Assembly (NCBI GenBank): GCA_021787505.1
Contig: JAJYLU010000137.1
Location: forward strand, 1-5,914
Source: Nitrospirota bacterium
GTDB taxonomy: Bacteria; Nitrospirota; Thermodesulfovibrionia; Thermodesulfovibrionales; UBA6898
Direction: 5' to 3'
DNA: 5,914 bases
A program made the position numbers and the translations under genes. The notes beneath the pieces were generated by a model. It had not been told where the DNA came from and did no database searches. It worked only from the letters and a program-made list of their open reading frames with translations. Of this stretch, positions 1 through 5,637 are shown piece by piece; the stretch's first letter is position 1; every line of letters starts with the position of its first letter.

Positions 1-717
1 GCCAAGAACGAGTTGATCACGAGAAACCTGAGGCTGGTTGTCAACATCGCAAAGAACTATGTGGGGAGAGGGCTTCCCCTCCTCGATCTGATCCAGGAAG
101 GCAATATCGGCCTTATGAAGGCGGTCGACAAGTTCAAGTACGAAAAGGGTTTTAAGTTCAGCACATATGCGACATGGTGGATAAGGCAGGCGATTACGAG
201 GGCGCTGATCGATCAGACCAAGACGATCAGGGTCCCTGTCCATATGATGGAGTTCTACAACCGGGTGACGAAGGCATCCAGAGAGCTGACGCAACAGTTA
301 GGCCGGGAGCCCAGCAATGAAGAAATCGCGAAGAAGTTGATCGTACCGACGAGAAAAGTCGAAGAAGTGTTCCGGGCCATACAGGATCCCATCGCCCTGC
401 AGACACCGGTAGGGGACGAAGATACCGAGCTTGAAGACTTCATCGGCGATAAGAACAGCCCCTCTCCTTATTCGGATGCCGAAAGAAACGAGATTTCCGA
501 GCAGATCCTCATGATCCTCAAGACCCTAACCCCGAAGGAAGAAAAGGTGATCCGCATGCGATTCGGCATAGGAGTCGACCGTGACCATACCCTTGAGGAA
601 GTGGGGAGGCATCTTTCGATTACACGCGAGCGGGTCAGGCAGATCGAAGCGAAGGCGCTCAGGAAGCTGAAGCACCCAAGCCGCCTGCGGGCGCTAAAAG
701 TCCTTACTACTGCGTAA
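1..717 (+). CDS. rpoD: RNA polymerase primary sigma factor, sigma-70 (3' part, 5' end outside window)
   Basis: The frame is open from base 1 ([13 protein letters not shown]), so the start lies upstream and the TTG at 13 is not a start. Visible residues 1-238 cover conserved regions 2 to 4. Region 2 has [17 protein letters not shown] and [13 protein letters not shown], which bind core polymerase, melt DNA and read the -10 element. Region 3 has [18 protein letters not shown] and a 3.2 finger around ELEDFIGDK. Region 4 has [49 protein letters not shown], the helix-turn-helix for the -35 element. [15 protein letters not shown] and [13 protein letters not shown] are RpoD-like rather than RpoS-like. 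Region 1 is not visible, so an RpoD-group paralogue cannot be fully excluded. No terminator is seen after the TAA at 715-717. The LysM gene ends four bases further on, on the other strand. Confidence 0.95.
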   Translation, partial: AKNELITRNLRLVVNIAKNYVGRGLPLLDLIQEGNIGLMKAVDKFKYEKGFKFSTYATWWIRQAITRALIDQTKTIRVPVHMMEFYNRVTKASRELTQQLGREPSNEEIAKKLIVPTRKVEEVFRAIQDPIALQTPVGDEDTELEDFIGDKNSPSPYSDAERNEISEQILMILKTLTPKEEKVIRMRFGIGVDRDHTLEEVGRHLSITRERVRQIEAKALRKLKHPSRLRALKVLTTA

Positions 718-721
718 GCCT

Positions 722-1714
722 TTATTCGATTCCGGTAATCAGATTCCCGAACGCTATCGGCATGTTGATTTCCCGAACTATAGCCGTCGAGGTTTTTTCC
801 CGACTGCCGATGACCTGGATCTTTCCAGAAGGGACTTTGTGAGTCCCCACAAAAACCGTTCTGAGCATATCACCGACCTCTATGCCGTCGGTCGATCCCT
901 TGTCGATATAGACGATATCTAGATTACCGGCCGCCATACCGCTTCTTAATGCGACCACATAACCGTCTATGTTCGGCGTCCTGTAAGCCCCTGTTGTCAG
1001 CGGCGGAGTCATGTCGTAATAGGTATCGAGCAGGTCCCCGGTCTTGATCGCGCCAAAAACCTGCGTAATCTTCGCCATGGTCTGGCCGAATTCGAAGCGG
1101 TCGACTGTTGCTACTCCGAGTACTTCGATGAGATACCCCAGTTTCTTCCCCGTTGCAGGGTGATGCACCACTTCGCCCCGGCGGATCACATAGAACTCAT
1201 CGCCGATTTTTGCGGGCGCGTCCAGCGAGACATAGACAATGTCGTCGTTGCCCAACAGGTCCTTTTCGAATGGAGAGCCGGTAATTACTCCGACGCTATG
1301 GACGGAGTCGGCGATATATCCGCTGGACATGAGGAGCGTCTTGTCGACCAGGGGGGTCAGGGGAACCGGGGTAGGGGCCGCTGCCTCTTCCTTTTTCGAT
1401 GGGGCCGCCGGAGCCGGCTCCCGTTTCGGCACTGGCTGCACCCCGGACTCTTCGCCGACCTCTTTCTTCATGAGACGGAGGGGAATCCTGATCGTTTGTC
1501 CCGGATATATCCTGTCGGGGTTTGCGATCTGGGGGTTTTCCTGCCATACCTTCGGCCAGAGGAACGAATCGCGCAACTCCTTCCCGGAGATGTCCCAGAG
1601 GGTATCACCCTTCACAATCTTGTATTCTTTTATCTCTTCTGTTTCTGATAAGGCAACTGACGGTATCAGCAGGGAAAGTATAACGCCATAAAGGATAAAT
1701 CTCATTTTATGCAT
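722..1714 (-). CDS. Secreted LysM-domain protein (330 aa)
   Basis: The start is ATG 1714, with GGAAGGGG eight bases upstream. The frame stays open to 1795, but that extension contains the gene's own promoter. Residues 4-23 form a signal peptide (M-R-F, hydrophobic FILYGVILSLLIPSV, then ALS before E24), so export is predicted. Residues 30-78 are one LysM domain (EYKIVKGDTLWDISGKEL, WPKVWQENPQIANPDRIYPGQTIRIP), a fold that binds the glycan of peptidoglycan. About residues 82-125 are a linker rich in Pro, Ala, Lys and Glu. The remaining ~200 residues have alternating hydrophobic and polar stretches typical of beta structure, with no catalytic motif I recognise. It is probably a periplasmic, wall-associated protein of unknown detailed role. 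It converges on rpoD and diverges from the radical SAM gene. LysM identity is sure, function beyond binding is not. Confidence 0.9.
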   Translation of the reverse strand: MHKMRFILYGVILSLLIPSVALSETEEIKEYKIVKGDTLWDISGKELRDSFLWPKVWQENPQIANPDRIYPGQTIRIPLRLMKKEVGEESGVQPVPKREPAPAAPSKKEEAAAPTPVPLTPLVDKTLLMSSGYIADSVHSVGVITGSPFEKDLLGNDDIVYVSLDAPAKIGDEFYVIRRGEVVHHPATGKKLGYLIEVLGVATVDRFEFGQTMAKITQVFGAIKTGDLLDTYYDMTPPLTTGAYRTPNIDGYVVALRSGMAAGNLDIVYIDKGSTDGIEVGDMLRTVFVGTHKVPSGKIQVIGSREKTSTAIVREINMPIAFGNLITGIE

Positions 1715-1751
1715 GCCGGACACCCCTTCCGTTAAGTTTTCTTCCTTTAAA

Positions 1752-1780
1752 AACATAACCGAGATGGAAAAAACTGTCAA
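1752..1780 (-). promoter_or_regulatory. Sigma-70 promoter of the LysM gene
   Basis: Read on the minus strand: TTGACA (1775-1780), a 17-bp spacer, then TATGTT (1752-1757). The -35 is perfect and the -10 matches 4 of 6. The expected start near 1745 leaves a leader of about 30 nt before ATG 1714, which fits the Shine-Dalgarno sequence. This argues against a start at 1795, because that codon would not be in the transcript. Confidence 0.7.
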
Positions 1781-1795
1781 GCTTATTCGCAGCAT

Positions 1796-1826
1796 TTGAC
1801 ATTACGGTCCTGAAAAGGTGCATAAT
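1796..1826 (+). promoter_or_regulatory. Probable promoter of the radical SAM gene
   Basis: TTGACA (1796-1801) is followed after 19 bp by CATAAT (1821-1826, 5 of 6). The spacer is longer than the ideal 17. It is divergent from the LysM promoter, with the two -35 boxes 15 bp apart. If used, transcription would start close to 1833, the ATG itself. A promoter further upstream, inside the LysM leader, is the alternative. Confidence 0.45.
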
Positions 1827-1832
1827 CTAACT

Positions 1833-2759
1833 ATGCAGAGATACAGGTCGTTTGGCCGTTACATGCGGGAAAAGTTCGGTTTTACCGTCTATAAAATCAA
1901 TGTGGACGCGGGCTTTACCTGTCCCAACAGGGACGGCACGCTCGGGGTGTCGGGCTGCATTTACTGTAATAACGACAGCTTCAGGCCGGGGGTTTGCACG
2001 CCTACCCTTTCTGTCGCCGATCAAATCAAAAACGGCGCCGTCCATGTGAGGAAGAGATTCGGGGCCGAGCATTTTCTTGTATATTTTCAGCCGTATACGA
2101 ATACGTACGCCCCGGTTGCACATCTTGAAGCCCTCTACCGCGAGGCGCTTGCCGAACCTTCGGTGATCGGACTTGCCATAGGGACAAGGCCGGATGCGGT
2201 CGATCCGGAAAAGCTCGCAATGCTCGAGACGCTCGCGGAGGAGTATTTTATCCTCATTGAATACGGACTGCAGTCGATATACGACAAGAGCCTGCAGTTC
2301 ATTAATCGCGGGCATGATTATCAGGCTTTTCTGAATGCGATCGAACTGACGAAGGGGAGAGGTATATTTACCGGGGCCCATATCATCGCCGGATTTCCTA
2401 CTGAGACGCGGGAGGAAACTCTCGCGATGGCCGAGGAGATATCGTCGCTGCCGATCGAGTTTTTAAAGATACATCAGCTGCAGGTCGTGAGACATACTCC
2501 TCTTGAGGATATTTTTAAGGACCAGCCTTTTCAGACGTTCGGCTATCAGGAATATCTCGATTTTCTTGCCGATTTTATCGAAAGGCTTTCGCCGGACATT
2601 GTGCTGCAGAGGCTTTTTGCCACTGCTCCGGACGACATCCTCATCGCCCCTCTTTGGGGCAGGAACAGGCACCAGATAATGGAGGATATCGCAAAGACCC
2701 TCGATAAGAGAGATACCTATCAGGGGAAAAGATACAAGGCCCAGGCAGTGAACAGGTGA
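1833..2759 (+). CDS. TIGR01212-type radical SAM protein (YhcC/YtqA family)
   Basis: This is a radical SAM enzyme of 308 aa, close to the usual family length. Three cysteines bind the 4Fe-4S cluster in C-X11-C-X2-C spacing (C30, C42, C45, in GFTCPNRDGT and GCIYCNN). This is the Elp3-like spacing of the YhcC/YtqA family. Further family signatures are QPYTNTYAP, IGTRPDAV, IEYGLQS (~142), NRGHDYQAF (~158), GAHIIAGFPTET, IHQLQVV and the C-terminal APLWGRNRH. ATG 1833 is preferred to GTG 1818 because family members begin just before this point (QRYRSFGRYMREKFG). An AAGGTG lies 12 bases upstream, which is long for a ribosome site. From family knowledge, the B. subtilis relative YtqA has been linked to tRNA wobble-uridine modification. 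That role is only an inference here. The gene stands alone and converges on the nitroreductase. Confidence 0.92.
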   Translation: MQRYRSFGRYMREKFGFTVYKINVDAGFTCPNRDGTLGVSGCIYCNNDSFRPGVCTPTLSVADQIKNGAVHVRKRFGAEHFLVYFQPYTNTYAPVAHLEALYREALAEPSVIGLAIGTRPDAVDPEKLAMLETLAEEYFILIEYGLQSIYDKSLQFINRGHDYQAFLNAIELTKGRGIFTGAHIIAGFPTETREETLAMAEEISSLPIEFLKIHQLQVVRHTPLEDIFKDQPFQTFGYQEYLDFLADFIERLSPDIVLQRLFATAPDDILIAPLWGRNRHQIMEDIAKTLDKRDTYQGKRYKAQAVNR

Positions 2760-2777
2760 CCCTTTTGTTGTATTGAG

Positions 2778-2805
2778 AAAAAAAGCGGACGTGCGTAGGG
2801 GCACG
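2778..2805 (-). terminator. Weak candidate terminator of the nitroreductase gene
   Basis: On the minus strand a 5-bp stem (CGTGC with GCACG, 6-nt loop, 2790-2805) is followed five bases later by seven T (2778-2784). The stem is short and the gap is unusual, so this is only a candidate in the 66-bp convergent gap between the radical SAM and nitroreductase genes. Confidence 0.25.
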
Positions 2806-2825
2806 GCATGCCGCGCTCCCATATG

Positions 2826-3329
2826 TTAATTCCGATAGACAACCAAATCCTTTAACGCCTTCCTAGTTGTCGGCCCAGGGCTTTCTGCAGGATAGCCGAG
2901 GGCGATAACCGCCATGAGTTCGAGTTCTGCTCCGAGGCCGAGCAGTCGCCTGATCTGTTCATCGCTCCTGATGATCTCACCGAGCCAGACCGCGCCGAGA
3001 CCCAGGGCATGGGCCTCAAGCAGCATATTCTGCATGCAGGCGCCTATCGACTGCGCATCCTTTACCCTGTGGTAGCCTGAAGCGCTATCCATAAAGACCG
3101 CGATCAGGATATCAGCGGCTTTCACCACCCTCGAGTAGTGGGTGAGCCCCGACATCTCCTCCCTTATTTTCTTGTCTCTGATGACCGCAAACCTCCAGGG
3201 CTGGTTATTCAGGCCGGATGGCGCCCACCTTCCGGCTTCAAGCACCTTTTCGAGGAGCTCTTCGGGAACTTCCCGCTCTTCGAATTTTCTGATGCTTCTT
3301 CTTGACATGATTATATCGAGTATATCCAC
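2826..3329 (-). CDS. Nitroreductase-family FMN oxidoreductase (167 aa)
   Basis: The start is GTG 3329, with GGAG five bases upstream (GGAGttatcGTG). It gives the typical family beginning, VDILDIIMSRRSIRKF. The frame is open further upstream but lacks family sequence there. Residues 9-16 (SRRSIRKF) and 36-47 (APSGLNNQPWRF) are FMN-contacting motifs. GLGAVWLGEI and the C-terminal MAVIALGYPAE complete the fold. Enzymes of this family are dimers that use NAD(P)H and FMN to reduce nitro groups, quinones, flavins or other acceptors. The substrate cannot be told from sequence. The length is at the short end of the family but complete. The gene is monocistronic, and an inverted repeat lies 58-75 bp upstream of its start. 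Confidence 0.93.
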   Translation of the reverse strand: MDILDIIMSRRSIRKFEEREVPEELLEKVLEAGRWAPSGLNNQPWRFAVIRDKKIREEMSGLTHYSRVVKAADILIAVFMDSASGYHRVKDAQSIGACMQNMLLEAHALGLGAVWLGEIIRSDEQIRRLLGLGAELELMAVIALGYPAESPGPTTRKALKDLVVYRN

Positions 3330-3386
3330 GATAACTCCGATCTGGTAAAATGACTTTAATTCGCCCTCAGCGCAGGGACGAGACAA

Positions 3387-3404
3387 TTATCTAACTATAG
3401 ATAA
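3387..3404. promoter_or_regulatory. Perfect 7-4-7 inverted repeat, possible operator
   Basis: TTATCTA (3387-3393), four bases, then TAGATAA (3398-3404) form a perfect palindrome between the divergent nitroreductase gene and the 39-codon ORF. Read on the minus strand it overlaps GATAAT (3386-3391), a possible -10 for the nitroreductase, though no -35 is convincing. The placement would suit a repressor site. No binding protein can be named. Confidence 0.35.
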
Positions 3405-3430
3405 GAGGGGACGGAAAATCAAGGAGGTCT

Positions 3431-3550
3431 ATGTTGACGTATTGTTTCATTGACGAGAACGCGAACATGCCGAAAAAGTCCATCAATTCGGCGAATATCG
3501 ATTGTGATTCACATTCGTCTGCTGTTTTCGGATCGATTATGCAACTGTAA
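3431..3550 (+). CDS. Hypothetical small ORF, 39 aa
   Basis: The ORF starts at ATG 3431 and ends at TAA 3548-3550. AAGGAGGT (3421-3428) in front of it is the best Shine-Dalgarno match in the window. The gap from GGAGG to ATG is only three bases. The TTG at 3434 would have a better gap of six. The peptide has 39 residues with two cysteines and no membrane segment or recognised domain. It ends 33 bp before the TTG start of the TIGR00725 gene, so it could be a leader peptide, a co-transcribed small protein, or the remnant of a longer gene. No promoter is clear upstream. I do not recognise it, and its reality rests mainly on the ribosome site. Confidence 0.35.
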   Translation: MLTYCFIDENANMPKKSINSANIDCDSHSSAVFGSIMQL

Positions 3551-3583
3551 GGTTCACTAACGATGTCCTGGATGGAGGGAGAT

Positions 3584-4045
3584 TTGAATAGAACAACGAT
3601 AGCGGTAATCGGCGGCAGGAAGCTCGAGAAGTCTCTTTTGAAAGAGGCCGAAGAGGTAGGCAGGCTTCTTGCCGGGAGGAACGCAGTCCTCGTCAGCGGG
3701 GGACTCGGCGGTGTGATGGAGGCTGCCTCGCGCGGGATGAAATCAGCTGGCGGGCTTACGGTCGGGCTACTGCCTCAGGACCACAAGAGGCATGCTAACG
3801 ACTTTGTAGACGTGGCAATAGCCACGGGGCTCGGCATCGGGAGGAATGTCATCATCGCCCGTACAGCAGACGCGGTTATCGCGGTAGGGGGCGAATACGG
3901 GACGCTCTCGGAGATCGCCTTCGCGCTTCAGTTGGGGAAGCCGGTGGTGGGGATCAGGACATGGGATATCAAAGGAGTTATTTCGGCCGCCAGCGCCGGG
4001 GATGCAGTAGGGAAGGTCTTCGCGGCGCTTGAATCGGAGGGATGA
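3584..4045 (+). CDS. TIGR00725 / SLOG-family nucleotide-binding protein (153 aa)
   Basis: This is a Rossmann-like protein of the LOG/SLOG superfamily. The start is chosen as TTG 3584 because GGAGGGAG (3574-3581) sits at ideal spacing and the protein then begins at the first strand (NRTTIAVIGGRK). ATG 3563 lies upstream with only a weak AAGG ten bases before it. Motifs are IAVIGG (~6-11), SGGLGGVMEAASRG (~38-51), GLGIGRN and VGGEYGTLSE (~101-110), with KPVVGI near the end. VGGEYGTLSE is the counterpart of the LOG phosphoribohydrolase motif PGGxGTxxE but lacks the proline. Close family members have no settled function and are thought to bind nucleotides or related ligands, so the cytokinin-type activity of LOG should not be assumed. 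It sits upstream of tRNA-Arg and is followed by a hairpin. Confidence 0.88.
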   Translation: MNRTTIAVIGGRKLEKSLLKEAEEVGRLLAGRNAVLVSGGLGGVMEAASRGMKSAGGLTVGLLPQDHKRHANDFVDVAIATGLGIGRNVIIARTADAVIAVGGEYGTLSEIAFALQLGKPVVGIRTWDIKGVISAASAGDAVGKVFAALESEG

Positions 4046-4046
4046 C

Positions 4047-4070
4047 GTGCCGTTTTCGGCACCTTTGTTG
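4047..4070 (+). terminator. Probable rho-independent terminator of the TIGR00725 gene
   Basis: GTGCCG (4047-4052), loop TTTT, CGGCAC (4057-4062) form a perfect 6-bp GC-rich stem one base after the TGA. It is followed by CTTTGTTG, a T-rich but interrupted tail, so strength is probably moderate. Confidence 0.6.
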
Positions 4071-4076
4071 TATAAT
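4071..4076 (+). promoter_or_regulatory. -10 box of the tRNA-Arg promoter
   Basis: A perfect TATAAT lies 16 bp before the tRNA, so initiation near 4083 would give a short 5' leader. The -35 position falls inside the preceding hairpin and shows no match to TTGACA. The tRNA may therefore have a -10-dominated promoter, or be partly served by read-through from the TIGR00725 gene. Confidence 0.45.
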
Positions 4077-4092
4077 ATTCGACAACCCCAGG

Positions 4093-4169
4093 GCCCCCTT
4101 AGCTCAGTCGGATAGAGCACAGGTTTCCTAAACCTGGTGTCGCAGGTTCAATTCCTGCAGGGGGTACCA
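4093..4169 (+). tRNA. tRNA-Arg (anticodon CCT), CCA encoded
   Basis: It has a full cloverleaf. Acceptor 4093-4099 pairs with 4159-4165, D stem GCTC/GAGC (4102-4105, 4115-4118), anticodon stem CAGGT/ACCTG (4120-4124, 4132-4136) with loop TTCCTAA and anticodon CCT at 4127-4129. T stem GCAGG/CCTGC (4142-4146, 4154-4158) carries loop TTCAATT. Discriminator A is 4166 and CCA is 4167-4169. The anticodon reads AGG. The outermost acceptor pair is G1-U72, a wobble. Its 3' half is the insertion site of the neighbouring element, and the integrase gene overlaps it in antisense. Confidence 0.96.
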
Positions 4170-5037
4170 TATTTTTCAATAACTTAGGGGCTTCTTCGGA
4201 AGCCCTTTTTATTTGGGTGTCCATATAGGTGTCCATCCTGCCCTCAATCTTCTTAATTTCCTCCTTTCTGAAAGATTTCACTAAATGACCATAATGCTTT
4301 ATGGTTGTGTTTATCGAAGCATGGCCCATCCATGCTTGAACTGTTGCCAGGGATACACCTGCCATGATGCAGTTAGAGCCGAAGGTTCTTCTCAGGTCAT
4401 GAATCACCACGTTCTCTAATTTCGCCCTGGTGACTGCTGACTGGAACGAGCGCCTGAAGTTCTTGAATCTGTCCCCTTGCTTGTCGCAAAAAACATACTC
4501 GCCATGTCGCGGTAATGCCTTCAGAACGCTCAGAGCGTCTTTGTTAATGTCAACATAACGGGACTTGTTATACTTGGCTATTTCGGCCCTTACAAGAAGC
4601 TGTGCATTCTCATAATCAACGTCAGTCCACTTGATCGAAAGAAGTTCCTCTTTTCTGAGGCCGGTATTCAGATCAAAGATAATGAGCGCCTGCAGATAAG
4701 GGGCCTTTTTCTCTTTGCCAGCTGCTATCACCAAAGCATGCTGTTCAATGCGGTCGAGTATCCGCTTTCTTTCTTTGATCCTGAAACGCTTTACCTTGTG
4801 AACCGGATTAGAATAGGCCTTGTTCCACTCGATAGCCTTAGTATAAATTCCGCTAAGAGTATTGAGCCGGTTGTTGATTGTGTTTCCCGCCTTGCTTTCC
4901 AGTAGTGTCTGCTTGTACAGTTCCACATCACGGGAAGTGATCTCATGAAGATGCTTACCAGCGAAATGGGTCTTTAGCTTCTCACATATCCCCTTAGTAT
5001 TGGCCTCGCCCGCAGCGTGCTTATAGGTACTTGCCAA
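4099..5037 (-). CDS. Tyrosine recombinase (integrase), N-terminally truncated
   Basis: The catalytic domain has all expected residues, numbered from TTG 5037: R128 (NTGLRKEELLSIKW), K155 or K158 in the beta-hairpin, H213 and R216 (HDLRRTFG), H239 (WMGHASINTT) and nucleophile Y249 (KHYGHL). The core-binding domain (~12-90) starts abruptly, and the 70-90-residue arm-binding domain of island integrases is missing. A TAA lies just one codon upstream of the TTG, and no Shine-Dalgarno sequence precedes it. Codons 291-312 are antisense of tRNA-Arg, giving a PPAGIEPATPGLGN tail seen when integrase frames run through a tRNA att site. It overlaps the truncated helix-turn-helix ORF by 64 bases in another frame. 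The enzyme would catalyse insertion and excision at tRNA-Arg. As it stands it is probably not expressed normally. Confidence 0.88.
   Translation of the reverse strand: MASTYKHAAGEANTKGICEKLKTHFAGKHLHEITSRDVELYKQTLLESKAGNTINNRLNTLSGIYTKAIEWNKAYSNPVHKVKRFRIKERKRILDRIEQHALVIAAGKEKKAPYLQALIIFDLNTGLRKEELLSIKWTDVDYENAQLLVRAEIAKYNKSRYVDINKDALSVLKALPRHGEYVFCDKQGDRFKNFRRSFQSAVTRAKLENVVIHDLRRTFGSNCIMAGVSLATVQAWMGHASINTTIKHYGHLVKSFRKEEIKKIEGRMDTYMDTQIKRASEEAPKLLKNMVPPAGIEPATPGLGNLCSIRLS
4142..4169. other. Probable attachment site (attL side) in tRNA-Arg
   Basis: The integrase gene enters the 3' part of the tRNA gene from the element side, the usual arrangement for tRNA-targeting islands, where element DNA restores the tRNA 3' end. 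The exact crossover cannot be set, because the second copy of the repeat at the far end is outside the window. The T arm and acceptor 3' strand are the usual identity block. Confidence 0.5.
4188..4213 (+). terminator. Rho-independent terminator of tRNA-Arg
   Basis: GGGCTTC (4188-4194), loop TTCG, GAAGCCC (4199-4205), then TTTTTATTT. It is a 7-bp stem with a UUCG-type loop and a strong T tract 18 bp after the tRNA CCA. It lies inside the integrase reading frame (about codons 276-285 on the other strand), so element and host signals overlap here. Confidence 0.9.
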
Positions 5038-5084
5038 CGATTAGCAATATCTTTATAAGTCAGAAGCCTGCTATTCGTGCTCAT
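4974..5084 (-). pseudogene. Truncated excisionase-like helix-turn-helix ORF (36 aa)
   Basis: The start is ATG 5084, with GAAGG eight bases upstream and AAGGAG directly abutting. The start overlaps the regulator's stop region by 14 bases, which suggests translational coupling. Residues 7-20 (LLTYKDIANRWQVP) plus ISTLR match the helix-turn-helix start of MerR/AlpA/Xis-type small DNA-binding proteins. Such proteins run on for another 30-40 residues (RW..G.., then a wing), but here the sequence turns into ARPILRGYVRS and stops. The same bases in the -1 frame are the integrase core-binding domain. I read this as the 5' piece of an excisionase gene joined to an integrase that lost its own 5' end. 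A frameshifted integrase N-terminus is the alternative. Confidence 0.5.
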
Positions 5085-5373
5085 CTCCTTGACCTTCACG
5101 CTTGATACGTTCCACAATTGGTTTTCCACCCAAGATATTTTCAATAACCGCAATCCTATCAATGTGTCTCAAAATCGAACCGAAGAAAGCTAGGTTATTT
5201 CTTATACCCAAATCTGATTTCTTCAAATCAGGAAGCGCTCTGTTAAGGTCACGGATATACGAGCGAAGAATGAACCCGATATTAAGATCGGGGTCACCAT
5301 AATCACTCAGACCTTTTCGAAGTTTCTCATACTCTTCTTCGTCCAAGCGAATTGAATAATTCTTGAGCGGCAT
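5071..5373 (-). CDS. Putative ribbon-helix-helix regulator (100 aa)
   Basis: The start is ATG 5373, with GGAGGT three bases upstream. The TTG at 5376 is too close to that site. Residues 4-11 (KNYSIRLD) look like the DNA-contacting beta strand of an Arc/MetJ-type protein, followed by helix A (EEEYEKLRKGLSDYG) and helix B (LNIGFILRSYIRDLNRALP). The second half (~50-100) is charged and predicted helical with no known motif. It is the first gene of a minus-strand operon with the HTH remnant and integrase. Its promoter carries two identical repeats spaced 22 bp, as expected for an autorepressor of this class. It is likely a regulator of the integration module or an antitoxin-like protein, but no toxin partner is visible. 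The fold is inferred by pattern only. Confidence 0.65.
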   Translation of the reverse strand: MPLKNYSIRLDEEEYEKLRKGLSDYGDPDLNIGFILRSYIRDLNRALPDLKKSDLGIRNNLAFFGSILRHIDRIAVIENILGGKPIVERIKREGQGDEHE

Positions 5374-5384
5374 CAAACCTCCGT

Positions 5385-5417
5385 ATTACTTTTTTAGTAC
5401 ATAATAATTACTTTTTT
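5385..5417. repeat. Two 11-bp direct repeats over the operon promoter, likely operator
   Basis: ATTACTTTTTT occurs at 5385-5395 and again at 5407-5417, an offset of 22 bp or two helical turns. One copy lies in the -35/-10 spacer and the other over the transcription start. This is a classic layout for cooperative binding of a small dimeric repressor, most simply the ribbon-helix-helix protein encoded immediately downstream. Confidence 0.6.
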
Positions 5418-5429
5418 GAGCCATGTCAA
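5401..5429 (-). promoter_or_regulatory. Strong sigma-70 promoter of the regulator-xis-int operon
   Basis: Read on the minus strand: TTGACA (5424-5429), 17-bp spacer, TATTAT (5401-5406, 5 of 6). Transcription should begin near 5394, about 20 nt before ATG 5373, leaving room for the GGAGGT site. It is the closest to consensus in the window. Confidence 0.8.
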
Positions 5430-5637
5430 GCATTATTTCGCAGTTGAAAGCGCAAAGCCTTTATGCTACTGGCCCTCTTGGCGCGTTCTATGGAGGGAAG
5501 GCGAATCTTTTCTTTTTCCGATAAAAGCAGTTCCTTTATTTGCACTTGGAAGCTCTTTACTTGAATGCCCAAGTAAATCCATATTTAAGTTACTGTTAAC
5601 ATTCATAATATTGCAGTTCTTTTTCTTTTTTGCTATC
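5430..5637. other. Intergenic stretch without recognisable gene
   Basis: This is AT-rich DNA between the minus-strand regulator promoter and the plus-strand array promoter. A hydrophobic plus-strand reading frame (5416-5736) and a minus-strand frame (5466-5684) cross it, but neither has a ribosome binding site or protein-like sequence. Pyrimidine runs lie around 5617-5631. I see no RNA gene or clear hairpin. Confidence 0.5.

Noticed and set aside
1160..1691. Plus-strand ORFs opposite the LysM gene
   Set aside because: They are shadows of the well-supported LysM coding frame, with no ribosome site and compositionally odd translations.
1827..2381. Minus-strand ORF of 184 codons opposite the radical SAM gene
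   Set aside because: The opposite strand carries a complete radical SAM protein with all family motifs. This frame has no domain and no ribosome site.
2801..2820. GC-rich palindrome after the radical SAM gene as its terminator
   Set aside because: GGCATGCC and flanking bases can pair imperfectly, but no T tract follows on the plus strand.
3504..3513. CRP-like site in front of the TIGR00725 gene
   Set aside because: TGTGA and TCACA half sites are separated by one base instead of six, so the geometry is wrong. No promoter with good spacing accompanies it.
4974..5040. Programmed -1 frameshift joining the HTH ORF to the integrase
   Set aside because: The overlap is in the right frame for -1, but no slippery heptamer of the X XXY YYZ type is present in the shared stretch.
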